A stretch of DNA of 6,590 bases from Thiomargarita sp. (lineage in GTDB: Bacteria > Pseudomonadota > Gammaproteobacteria > Beggiatoales > Beggiatoaceae), in NCBI GenBank assembly GCA_030618965.1, contig JAUXCJ010000063.1, forward strand, positions 1 through 6,590. The letters run 5' to 3'. Below are positions 1 through 5,846 of this stretch, in pieces. The position numbers were made by a program, and so were the translations under genes. The stretch's first letter is position 1. The number at the start of each line of letters is the position of its first letter. Below the pieces are notes generated by a model. It did not search any database. It worked only from the letters and a program-made list of their open reading frames with translations, and was not told the DNA's origin.

Positions 1-5
1 ATGAT

Positions 6-35
6 TTGATCATTTAAGCTTTTCATGATTAAATT
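6..35 (+). promoter_or_regulatory. Possible weak sigma-70-like promoter for gltX
   Basis: The 64-bp leader before gltX is very AT-rich. TTGATC at 6-11 resembles a -35 box. An 18-bp spacer leads to TAAATT at 30-35, a 4/6 match to the -10 consensus, and TATAAA at 35-40 is an alternative -10. The window starts here, so a promoter further upstream cannot be excluded. In AT-rich DNA such matches arise easily, so this is only a candidate. Confidence 0.22.
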
Positions 36-64
36 ATAAACAAAATTAATTTGGAATATAGTGT

Positions 65-1444
65 ATGAACACAATAAAAACCCGTTTTGCCCCTAGCCCC
101 ACCGGTTTGATTCATTTAGGCAATGCACGTACTGCCTTATTTAATGCTTTATACGCACAACAGGCTCATGGCATTTTCTTATTACGCCTTGAAGATACCG
201 ACTCTGAACGCAGTAAACCTGCATTCGCTGAACAACTCATGGAAGATTTACAATGGTTAGGCTTACAATGGCAAGAAGGGCCATTTTATCAATCTGAGCG
301 CGGCGAAATTTACACCAAATATTACGTGCAACTTGAACAACAAGGCAAAATTTATCCGTGCTTTTGTAGCCCTGAAGCACTCGCTTTATCCCGCAAAATG
401 CAACGCACTGCGGGAAAAGCACCCCGTTATGCTGGTACTTGTGCCAATCTCAGCGAAGCTGAAATCGAGGCTAAGTTTGAGCAGGGATTAAAGCCAACGC
501 TACGTTTTCGCGTTCAGCATAGTGATATTATTAAATTCAATGATTTAGTAAAAGGTAAGCAACGCTTTCTCGGTAAAGATATTGGTGATTTTATTATCCG
601 TCGTGCAGATGGAACTCCTGCATTTTTCTTCTGTAATGCGCTCGATGATGCCCTAATGAAAGTAACTCACGTTTTTCGCGGCGAAGACCATTTGACCAAT
701 ACACCACGCCAATTGCTTATATTACAAGCCCTTGGATTAACTGCTCCCCAATATGGGCATACAGCATTGATAGTTGGCACAGATGGTTCCCCACTTTCTA
801 AGCGTAATGGCAGCCAAAATATTCAAGACTTAAGGAAAAATGGCTGGTTAGTTGAAGCTGTGCTCAATTATTTAGCCAGATTAGGCCATCGCTATACTGA
901 AGACAGCTTCTTATCACTTCCAGCATTAGCCGAACAATTTTCTATCAAACGCTTAGGACGCGCCGCGGCTCATTTTGATGAACAACAACTACGCCATTGG
1001 CAACATGAAGCTATTGCAAAAATAGACGATGCACAACTAGCCACTTGGATGGGCGAAGCAGTGCTAAATATTGTGCCTGAATCGGTACGGAGTCAATTTA
1101 TAACCGCGATTCGTCCCAATATTAGCTATCCCAGCGAAGCCCTACATTGGGCAAAAATTTTATTTACTGATGAATTAACAATAGAAGCTGAAGCACAAAG
1201 CATTATTACTGCGGCAGGTAATGACTTTTTTAATCATGCGCTAAATGCCCTAGAAACCAGTCAAGCGGACTATAAACCACTGATTCAAACTCTGAAGCAA
1301 ACAACACAGACGAAAGGCAAAAAATTATTCATGCCCCTACGTGCCGCCTTGACGGGGCAAACACATGGCCCTGAAATGGCGCATTTATTATCATTGATGG
1401 GGATAGAAACAGCAAGGAAGCGATTACAACAGTGTATTGTTTAA
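65..1444 (+). CDS. gltX: Glutamyl-tRNA synthetase (glutamate--tRNA ligase)
   Basis: This cytoplasmic class I aminoacyl-tRNA synthetase joins glutamate to tRNA-Glu using ATP. At 459 residues it is close to the usual bacterial length of about 470. The Rossmann catalytic half carries the HIGH-type signature HLGN (residues 17-20) after APSPTG, the glutamate-binding stretch RLEDTD (41-46), and the KMSKS-type loop LSKRNGS (244-250). A zinc-type knuckle has C99, C101, Y122 and C126, in the CxC...YxxxC arrangement. The C-terminal helical part (about 300-459) corresponds to the anticodon-binding domain. It reads FDEQQLRHWQHEAI where many GluRS have a WLNxHYI-like motif, so this may be one of two GluRS paralogues in the genome (inference). 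The start has a weak GGA about 9 bases upstream. The stop codon overlaps that of convergent folK. Confidence 0.97.
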   Translation: MNTIKTRFAPSPTGLIHLGNARTALFNALYAQQAHGIFLLRLEDTDSERSKPAFAEQLMEDLQWLGLQWQEGPFYQSERGEIYTKYYVQLEQQGKIYPCFCSPEALALSRKMQRTAGKAPRYAGTCANLSEAEIEAKFEQGLKPTLRFRVQHSDIIKFNDLVKGKQRFLGKDIGDFIIRRADGTPAFFFCNALDDALMKVTHVFRGEDHLTNTPRQLLILQALGLTAPQYGHTALIVGTDGSPLSKRNGSQNIQDLRKNGWLVEAVLNYLARLGHRYTEDSFLSLPALAEQFSIKRLGRAAAHFDEQQLRHWQHEAIAKIDDAQLATWMGEAVLNIVPESVRSQFITAIRPNISYPSEALHWAKILFTDELTIEAEAQSIITAAGNDFFNHALNALETSQADYKPLIQTLKQTTQTKGKKLFMPLRAALTGQTHGPEMAHLLSLMGIETARKRLQQCIV

Positions 1445-1452
1445 AACAATAC
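1434..1452. repeat. Perfect 19-bp palindrome spanning the interlocked stops of gltX and folK
   Basis: The 9-base arm gtattgttt (1434-1442) and its exact reverse complement (1444-1452) flank a single central A at 1443. The TTAA at 1441-1444 gives TAA to gltX on the plus strand and TAA to folK on the minus strand. The arms therefore encode the last residues of both proteins (Cys-Ile-Val and Val-Leu-Phe). It could fold in either transcript, but it is AT-rich and has no flanking T-run, so a terminator role is weak. Confidence 0.6.
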
Positions 1453-1926
1453 CTCAACCTGCCACAAATCTTGTTCTTTTTTATCAAAAGCTTGCCACAA
1501 ATCAGCATAAGTCTGTCCTGTCACCGGATGCTTAGCATTGGGTGCCAGTTCAGACAAAGGTAACAACACAAAAGCATATTTTAAAATCTCATCACGAGGA
1601 ATAGCCAGTTCATCATTTACTAAATCATCATACAATAAAATATCTAAATCCAAAGTACGCGCACTAAAACGTTTACCAACCACACGCTTGCGATCATTAT
1701 CTGTTTCAATATGTTGCAAAGTAGCAATAACTTCATCAGCTGTCTTATCCGTTTCAAAAAGAGCCACAAGGTTCAAAAAATTATCGCCTTCAAAACCGAC
1801 AGCTTCACTTTCATACACAGCAGACAAAATCAATCCGCCAAAATGCTGCTGCATAGAATCCAATCCGCTACTGATATAACGGCGCGGTTCAATATTACTG
1901 CCTATACTAACGTACACTTGCGCCAT
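1441..1926 (-). CDS. folK: 2-amino-4-hydroxy-6-hydroxymethyldihydropteridine pyrophosphokinase (HPPK)
   Basis: FolK transfers pyrophosphate from ATP to 6-hydroxymethyl-7,8-dihydropterin, the step after FolB in folate synthesis. It acts in the cytoplasm. The protein begins with the family hallmark VYVSIGSN (4-11). It has YESEAVGFEGDNFLN (38-52) and the HPPK signature RFSARTLDLDILLY (86-99), whose D93 and D95 are the magnesium ligands. FVLLPLSELAP (119-129) and the HP at 133-134 complete the fold. I chose the ATG at 1926 (161 residues) because MAQVYVSIGSN is the normal N-terminus and GAGGA lies 7 bases upstream at 1934-1938. An in-frame ATG at 1959 would add 11 atypical residues. The start lies 20 bp inside folB, indicating coupled translation. 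Where E. coli HPPK has H115 and R121, this protein has R111 and Y117, which I recall as a common variant in other gammaproteobacteria. Confidence 0.95.
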   Translation of the reverse strand: MAQVYVSIGSNIEPRRYISSGLDSMQQHFGGLILSAVYESEAVGFEGDNFLNLVALFETDKTADEVIATLQHIETDNDRKRVVGKRFSARTLDLDILLYDDLVNDELAIPRDEILKYAFVLLPLSELAPNAKHPVTGQTYADLWQAFDKKEQDLWQVEVLF

Positions 1927-2278
1927 TTTTCTGTCCTCGTTCAATAATAATACCCACATCCCGTGAGCCGCGTACTGCCCCGACTTTATTCAATTGCAAG
2001 CGTACCCAAGGCACTGAAAATTCAGTTAAAACAATTTCAGTAATCCGTTCAGCCAAGGTTTCCACTAATTGAAATTCACTCTGACTCACAAACTCAATTA
2101 AGCGTTTAGCAACCGCTTTATAGTTCAAAGTATCTTCTAACTTATCGGTTGTAGCAGCTTTACGAATATCAGCCCCCATTTCCAAATCAAGTATCACAGT
2201 TTGCTTGATTTCGCGTTCCCAATCATAAACGCCTATGACTGTTTCTATCTTTAATTCTTTTAAGTAAATTATATCCAT
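1907..2278 (-). CDS. folB: Dihydroneopterin aldolase
   Basis: FolB cleaves 7,8-dihydroneopterin to 6-hydroxymethyl-7,8-dihydropterin and glycolaldehyde, giving the substrate of the overlapping folK product. It is a small cytoplasmic enzyme that usually forms octamers. The 123-residue protein has the usual length and aligns without gaps to E. coli FolB as I remember it. It shows GVYDWE with E21, the catalytic Tyr in LNY (Y53), the pterin-binding Glu in LVETLAE (E73), and the general-base Lys in NKVGAVRG (K98). The C-terminal VGIIIERG (108-115) is also typical. The last eight residues form a tail written over the start of folK. The ATG at 2278 has AGG about 9 bases upstream. folB and folK form a two-gene operon. 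A palindromic repeat separates folB from the SUMF1-like gene upstream, so cotranscription with that gene is uncertain. Confidence 0.96.
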   Translation of the reverse strand: MDIIYLKELKIETVIGVYDWEREIKQTVILDLEMGADIRKAATTDKLEDTLNYKAVAKRLIEFVSQSEFQLVETLAERITEIVLTEFSVPWVRLQLNKVGAVRGSRDVGIIIERGQKNGASVR

Positions 2279-2300
2279 AAAAAATTACCTGACTCTTGTC

Positions 2301-2325
2301 GGAGTGCAAGGTAACCTTGCACTCC
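2301..2325. repeat. Intergenic palindromic repeat, copy 1 (terminator-like hairpin)
   Basis: A perfect inverted repeat has 12-base arms, ggagtgcaaggt (2301-2312) and its complement (2314-2325), around a central A. It lies 8 bp after the stop of the SUMF1-like gene and 22 bp before folB. The right half plus flank (2314-2329) is the exact reverse complement of the 16-base segment at 5196-5211, so it belongs to a dispersed family. The hairpin is stable, but no long T-run follows it on the minus strand. It could slow or partly terminate transcription from the SUMF1-like gene. Confidence 0.8.
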
Positions 2326-2333
2326 AACTCCAT

Positions 2334-3290
2334 TTAGGGGAGTTTTACAATCCGAAATCCAGTGCTTTTATTACCTCCATAGGCTCCGGTTCTGATACGG
2401 CTTGCTGCTCGCGCTCTCCATCCGCTGTTGTCCCATGAACCACCGCGCAGGGTGAAAGAGGTAGCAGTTTGAGCACATTTTGTTTCATCTCCTTGATATT
2501 TCTTATTATATGCTGAGCAAGTCCATTCCCAGACATTGCCCACTGTATCATATAAGCTAAATTGATTCGGGAGAAAAGAACCTACTGTTGCTGTGAAATC
2601 AAAAGAATCTCCACAGGAACGATTCCAACAATTGGCTTGATTAAAACCGATTTCATTTCCCCACCAGTATTTTGTCTCAGTTCCCCCACGAGCGGCATAT
2701 TCCCATTCTGCTTCGGTGGGCAAACGATATTTTTGTTCGGTTTCCTGACTTAACCATACAGTATAAGCGGTAGCTTCTTCCCAAGAAACATTGATCACTG
2801 GACGATTTTCACGCCCCTTGCCTTCATCATTTGGCTTATTTCTACTTGTGGCTTGAGCAAAACGATCATATTCAGCAAAGCTAACTTCGTAACGCCCCAT
2901 CGCAAAACGCTCCAATTTGACTTGCTGAACTGGTTTTTCATCTTTATCTCCACCTCCTTGTATATCTCCCATCTGAAATGAACCGGCAGGAATCCATATC
3001 ATTTCGGGACCTTTGCTACCATTGCGTAAACGATCACGGAAGTATCGTCCATCATCAGTAGTTATTTCCTGCAGTGAATGGAATCCTGTGATACGTTCAT
3101 CAAGTAGACGATTTTTTTCTTGTAATTCTTTAATTAGTGCTTGTTGCTTTTTGAACTGTTGATTGAAACAGTTCATCCAGTCTGAAGATGTGCCTATATT
3201 TAGATTACAAGGGTCTTGGTTTTCAGCTGCTGGTACAGTCTGTATGGTTAGTCCCAAAACTAAGAGACTTGAAAGGGTAGTTTTTAGCAT
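2334..3290 (-). CDS. Exported SUMF1/FGE-domain protein lacking the catalytic cysteines
   Basis: The protein has 318 residues. Residues 1-22 look like a Sec signal peptide (MLKTT, a hydrophobic run, then VPAA), so it should act in the periplasm or outside the cell. A short polar helical stretch (about 42-66, KKQQALIKELQEKNRLL) may form a coiled coil. From about 95 to the end is a full FGE-sulfatase (DUF323) fold: MIWIPAGSFQMGD (97-109), PVINVSWEEA (164-173), YRLPTEAEWEYAARGG (188-203), GNVWEWTCSAY (251-261), LRGGSWD (281-287) and STGFRIVKLP (309-318). True formylglycine-generating enzymes carry two cysteines just after the GGSW-type motif. Here that stretch is DNSGWRARAASR, so formylglycine formation is unlikely. 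Six cysteines (28, 41, 221, 226, 258, 272) could form disulfides. The real role is unknown; a binding or structural function is possible. It follows dppC on the same strand behind a hairpin. Confidence 0.9.
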   Translation of the reverse strand: MLKTTLSSLLVLGLTIQTVPAAENQDPCNLNIGTSSDWMNCFNQQFKKQQALIKELQEKNRLLDERITGFHSLQEITTDDGRYFRDRLRNGSKGPEMIWIPAGSFQMGDIQGGGDKDEKPVQQVKLERFAMGRYEVSFAEYDRFAQATSRNKPNDEGKGRENRPVINVSWEEATAYTVWLSQETEQKYRLPTEAEWEYAARGGTETKYWWGNEIGFNQANCWNRSCGDSFDFTATVGSFLPNQFSLYDTVGNVWEWTCSAYNKKYQGDETKCAQTATSFTLRGGSWDNSGWRARAASRIRTGAYGGNKSTGFRIVKLP

Positions 3291-3314
3291 AAGTAAATTC
3301 CTAAGTAAATTCCT
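3291..3314 (-). repeat. 12-bp tandem duplication doubling the ribosome-binding site
   Basis: The plus-strand unit aagtaaattcct occurs twice head to tail (3291-3302 and 3303-3314), directly before the ATG at 3290. Read on the minus strand, each unit supplies an AGGA. The proximal one (3299-3302) sits 8 bases before the ATG, a good Shine-Dalgarno distance. The distal one lies 20 bases before the ATG. The duplication supports the start chosen for the SUMF1-like gene. Confidence 0.75.
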
Positions 3315-3325
3315 AAAGTTAAGAA

Positions 3326-3358
3326 AAACCTACGAGGTTTTGGAAACCTCGTAGGTTT
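3326..3358 (-). terminator. Strong hairpin, likely terminator of dppBC
   Basis: A perfect inverted repeat has 15-base arms, aaacctacgaggttt (3326-3340) and its complement (3344-3358), around a three-base loop. It begins 14 bp after the dppC stop. Read in the dppC direction the stem ends in a T-rich stretch (GGTTTTTCTTAAC), as in a Rho-independent terminator. On the plus strand it is also followed by ATTTTT, so it could work both ways, although no plus-strand gene approaches it. I recall similar sequences as dispersed repeats in other genomes, so it may also be a small repeat element. Confidence 0.7.
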
Positions 3359-3372
3359 ATTTTTCAAAGATT

Positions 3373-4173
3373 TTAACGACTTTTCACATCTAAATAATCT
3401 CGCAATTTGTCACCTAAAATATTGACTGATAATACCACCAACAATAAAACTAATCCTGGAGCTAAAACCATGTGTGGTGCAACTAGCATGTAGCTGGTGC
3501 CATCTTTTATCATACTACCCCATGAGGCAGTAGGTGGTTGTACGCCTAATCCTAAAAAGGATAAACCGGCTTCGGCAATCACAATGCCAGCAATTCCAAA
3601 AGTTGCCTCAACGATTAGTGGAGCGAGTAATAAAGGTAGAATGTGATACCACAGAATACGGGGAGTGCGTGCGCCTAATGCAATCGCGGCGAGAACATGT
3701 TCTCGTCGTCTAAGCGATAAAGTTTGGGCTCGTGCTAATCGGGCAAAGCCTACCCAACCGACGACTGAGAGGGCAAAGACCACATTTTCAATCCCTGGCC
3801 CTAATATCCCTGATAATGCTATGGCTAATAATATGCCCGGAAAGGCTAAGAAAACATCCATAATTCGCACAAGGACTAAATCAATGTAGCCGCCAAACCA
3901 TGCGCTGATTGCACCAACTAATGTGCCTACGGTAACTGAGACAAAGATGACCCCAAATGCGACAAAAAATGATGTTTTCGCACCCATTATAAGACGATCT
4001 AAAACGGGACGACCTAAATCATCATAACCCAACCATTCAAATGACGATGGTGCTTGTAATATATTGGGTAGAATAATGTAGTTAGGTTCTAAAGGAAGCC
4101 AAGGCCCGAATACAGCTAATGCAAACCATATAATTAGTATAAATGATGGAATAACTATTTGATATTTATACAC
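3373..4173 (-). CDS. dppC: ABC transporter permease, DppC/OppC/NikC family
   Basis: This is one of the two inner-membrane subunits of a peptide- or nickel-type ABC importer. The 266-residue protein is slightly shorter than typical DppC (about 300), mainly at the N-terminus. A first membrane helix (about 7-27) is followed by LGYDDLGRPVLDRLIMGA (48-65), the family's conserved entry to the permease domain. Further membrane segments lie at about 68-92, 98-122, 129-146, 183-205 and 230-255. The cytoplasmic EAA-type coupling loop is at about 158-180 (EHVLAAIALGA...), and LSFLGLGVQPPTASWG (204-219) is a signature of this subunit. The start at 4173 is GTG. It overlaps the dppB stop by 8 bases (GTGTATAA), so translation is probably coupled. 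Substrate cannot be told from the sequence: dipeptides, oligopeptides, nickel or other small ligands all use this family. Confidence 0.93.
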   Translation of the reverse strand: MYKYQIVIPSFILIIWFALAVFGPWLPLEPNYIILPNILQAPSSFEWLGYDDLGRPVLDRLIMGAKTSFFVAFGVIFVSVTVGTLVGAISAWFGGYIDLVLVRIMDVFLAFPGILLAIALSGILGPGIENVVFALSVVGWVGFARLARAQTLSLRRREHVLAAIALGARTPRILWYHILPLLLAPLIVEATFGIAGIVIAEAGLSFLGLGVQPPTASWGSMIKDGTSYMLVAPHMVLAPGLVLLLVVLSVNILGDKLRDYLDVKSR

Positions 4174-5089
4174 TATAACGCACCCGTGGATCTAACCAAC
4201 CATAAAGTATATCAGTAAAAGTATTTACAAATACATAACTTAAACTAATCAATAAGATACAAGCTTGTACCAATGGATAATCACGCCGTTGTATTGATTC
4301 AATCGTCAATTGTCCAATCCCTGGCCAAGCAAAAATAATTTCAGTAATCACGGCACCGCCTAACAAAGTTCCTAATTGTAAGCCTAATATGGTGATAATA
4401 GGTAAAGAGGCGTTGCGTAGTGCGTGATGGATGACTATCGCTGATTCACGCAAACCTTTGGCTCTGGCAGTGCGGATATAATCCTCATTCAAGACCTCTA
4501 ATAGAGTTGAGCGTACCATACGCCCTAAAATCGCAGCCAGCGCGGTACCTAAAGTGATAGCAGGTAGGACCAGAGATAAAGCCCCCTCTCTACCACTGAC
4601 AGGAAACCAGCCTAACATCAGCGAAAATAATAAGATTAACATTGGCCCTAGCCAAAAATTTGGAATCGACACGCCTAGTAATGAAAACACCATCGCACCA
4701 TTATCATAAATAGTGTCTTTACGCAGCGCAGCGATGCTACCCAGTGGTAATGCCAGCAATATGGCGACCAGTAAACCGGCAGCGGCTAATTCCAAGGTGG
4801 CAGGAAAGCGTTCAATCAGTATATCTATGATTGGCTCCTTGGAATAAAGAGAGTTGCCAAGATTACCTTGGAATAAGTTGCTCATGTAAAGCCACCATTG
4901 CGTCAACAAGGGCTGATCTAGTCCCAATGCAATACGCAATGCCTCTAAATCTGTAGGTGTTGCCGTTTCTCCAAGCATTGCTTGGACAGGATCACCCGGG
5001 ACGAGATGAATCAGAAAAAAGATTAAGGTAATAACACCCAGCAAAACAGTAAACATACTGAGCAGGCGGGATAGTAGGAATGATGGCAT
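4166..5089 (-). CDS. dppB: ABC transporter permease, DppB/OppB/NikB family
   Basis: This is the partner inner-membrane permease of the dppC product; the two form the channel of a binding-protein-dependent importer. From the ATG at 5089 it has 307 residues, the normal DppB length. It opens with the family's usual first helix, SRLLSMFTVLLGVITLIFFLIHLVPGDP within about residues 7-34. It continues with a periplasmic segment, further helices at about 100-122, 132-160, 172-190, 229-256 and 275-297, the EAA-type coupling loop (YIRTARAKGLRESA, 204-217), and the conserved IFAWPGIGQL (252-261) and WLDPRVRY (298-305). The start at 5089 has AAGGA four bases upstream. An ATG at 5107 would add MINKDI but has no ribosome-binding site. 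No binding protein or ATPase genes lie next to the pair, so those partners must be encoded elsewhere. Confidence 0.93.
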   Translation of the reverse strand: MPSFLLSRLLSMFTVLLGVITLIFFLIHLVPGDPVQAMLGETATPTDLEALRIALGLDQPLLTQWWLYMSNLFQGNLGNSLYSKEPIIDILIERFPATLELAAAGLLVAILLALPLGSIAALRKDTIYDNGAMVFSLLGVSIPNFWLGPMLILLFSLMLGWFPVSGREGALSLVLPAITLGTALAAILGRMVRSTLLEVLNEDYIRTARAKGLRESAIVIHHALRNASLPIITILGLQLGTLLGGAVITEIIFAWPGIGQLTIESIQRRDYPLVQACILLISLSYVFVNTFTDILYGWLDPRVRYSV

Positions 5090-5110
5090 AATATCCTTAT
5101 TAATCAATTA

Positions 5111-5138
5111 AATATATAACATTAGTGTTAAAAAACAA
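5111..5138 (-). promoter_or_regulatory. Possible promoter of dppBC
   Basis: On the minus strand TTGTTT (5138-5133) and TATATT (5116-5111, 5/6 match to the -10 consensus) are separated by 16 bases. Transcription would begin near 5104, inside the ATG at 5107 but upstream of the one at 5089, which agrees with the start chosen for dppB. The -35 is poor and the region is AT-rich. Confidence 0.25.
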
Positions 5139-5195
5139 ATTTCTCAACGCCGTGCCTGAAATTGTTTATGGTAATTGGGCTTGTGGTTTTTTTCA

Positions 5196-5223
5196 AGTTG
5201 GAGTGCAAGGTTACCTTGCCCTT
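5196..5223. repeat. Intergenic palindromic repeat, copy 2 (degenerate on one arm)
   Basis: The 16 bases agttggagtgcaaggt (5196-5211) are the exact reverse complement of 2314-2329, so this is a second member of the family at 2301-2325. The inner palindrome is perfect over 7-base arms (5205-5211 and 5213-5219) around a T at 5212. The outer right arm has drifted: ccctta is found where cactcc is expected. It lies in the 215-bp gap between dppB and the divergent HD-domain gene. Confidence 0.75.
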
Positions 5224-5224
5224 A

Positions 5225-5253
5225 TTGCCCTTGAATCTGAAAATTGTTAATAT
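5225..5253 (+). promoter_or_regulatory. Possible promoter of the HD/nucleotidyltransferase gene pair
   Basis: TTGCCC (5225-5230) and TAATAT (5248-5253) are 17 bases apart, each a 4/6 match to sigma-70 boxes. They would give a transcript starting near 5260, about 45 bases before the ATG at 5305. The spacing is ideal but the boxes are only fair. Confidence 0.28.
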
Positions 5254-5304
5254 AGGCACGGACTCAAGCTGACTTAAGCCCACCGGTGCTGCAATCCGGT
5301 TTAT

Positions 5305-5820
5305 ATGACACAATTTATTAATGTTGATCCATTCCTAAAAAAACACCTTTATTTTTTACTGACTTCCCTTGATGGGGTGCCTCAGGGTTTACATTATCAT
5401 CCTGAAGGCGATGTCCTTTATCATTCTCTACAAGTTTTTCAATTGTCGCTCCAAGCCTGCGATGATTACGAACTATGGGCGGCTGCCCTTTTTCACGATA
5501 TTGGTAAAGCTGTAAGTACCCCAAAACATGCTGATATTGGTGCGGATGAGTTAGAAGGTTTACTCAGCCCTCGCATCGTTTGGCTCGTCAGGCATCATTT
5601 GCACTTGCTAGTAGCCCCCCGATCCACTCGCCGCTGGCTACGCAATACTCCACAACTCCGTGAGCTGGAATTATTACATGCTTGGGATTTGAAAGGACGT
5701 TCACCTCATGCCAGTGTTATGCAACCGAGAGAGGCTATCGACATTTTGATGGAACATGCCTCTGTCATTATTGCCAGCACAAAACCTGCCTATTATTATC
5801 AAAACAAGCCGCTTGCTTAA
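5305..5820 (+). CDS. HD-domain phosphohydrolase-like protein
   Basis: This 171-residue soluble protein consists almost only of an HD domain, the metal-dependent phosphohydrolase fold. The visible metal-site residues are H40 (in YHPEGDVLYHS, 31-41), H64-D65 (in LFHDIGK, 62-68) and D128 (in AWDLKGR, 126-132). Additional histidines lie at 75, 97 and 98. HPEGDVxxHS, FHDIGK and DxxGR together resemble the HD domain at the C-terminus of E. coli-type CCA-adding enzymes, but here no nucleotidyltransferase domain is fused. The next gene, 26 bp downstream on the same strand, encodes a separate nucleotidyltransferase-fold protein, so the two probably act together or in one pathway. The substrate is unknown; 2',3'-cyclic phosphates or nucleotides are guesses. 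The ATG has no clear Shine-Dalgarno, but no better in-frame start is evident. Confidence 0.85.
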   Translation: MTQFINVDPFLKKHLYFLLTSLDGVPQGLHYHPEGDVLYHSLQVFQLSLQACDDYELWAAALFHDIGKAVSTPKHADIGADELEGLLSPRIVWLVRHHLHLLVAPRSTRRWLRNTPQLRELELLHAWDLKGRSPHASVMQPREAIDILMEHASVIIASTKPAYYYQNKPLA

Positions 5821-5846
5821 CAAAATATCTATCAAATTATTATCTT

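Noticed and set aside
1927..1959. An 11-residue N-terminal extension of FolK from an ATG at 1959
   Set aside because: The family normally starts at the VYVSIGSN motif, and the ATG at 1926 has a well-placed GAGGA.
2345..2551. A minus-strand open frame within the SUMF1-like gene, suggesting a frameshift
   Set aside because: The main frame carries all FGE-domain motifs without interruption to its stop, so the other frame is a shadow.
5090..5107. An upstream ATG for dppB at 5107
   Set aside because: It has no Shine-Dalgarno and overlaps the likely transcription start. The ATG at 5089 has AAGGA and gives the usual DppB N-terminus.
5128..5313. A 61-codon minus-strand open frame in the gap before the HD gene
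   Set aside because: It runs through the palindromic repeat, has no ribosome-binding site or recognisable motif, and overlaps the start of the HD gene and the candidate promoter.
5682..5846. An N-terminal extension of the nucleotidyltransferase gene by 55 codons
   Set aside because: Nearly all of it overlaps the conserved end of the HD gene in another frame. Its composition is unlike protein-coding sequence, and the helical N-terminus begins at the 5847 ATG.
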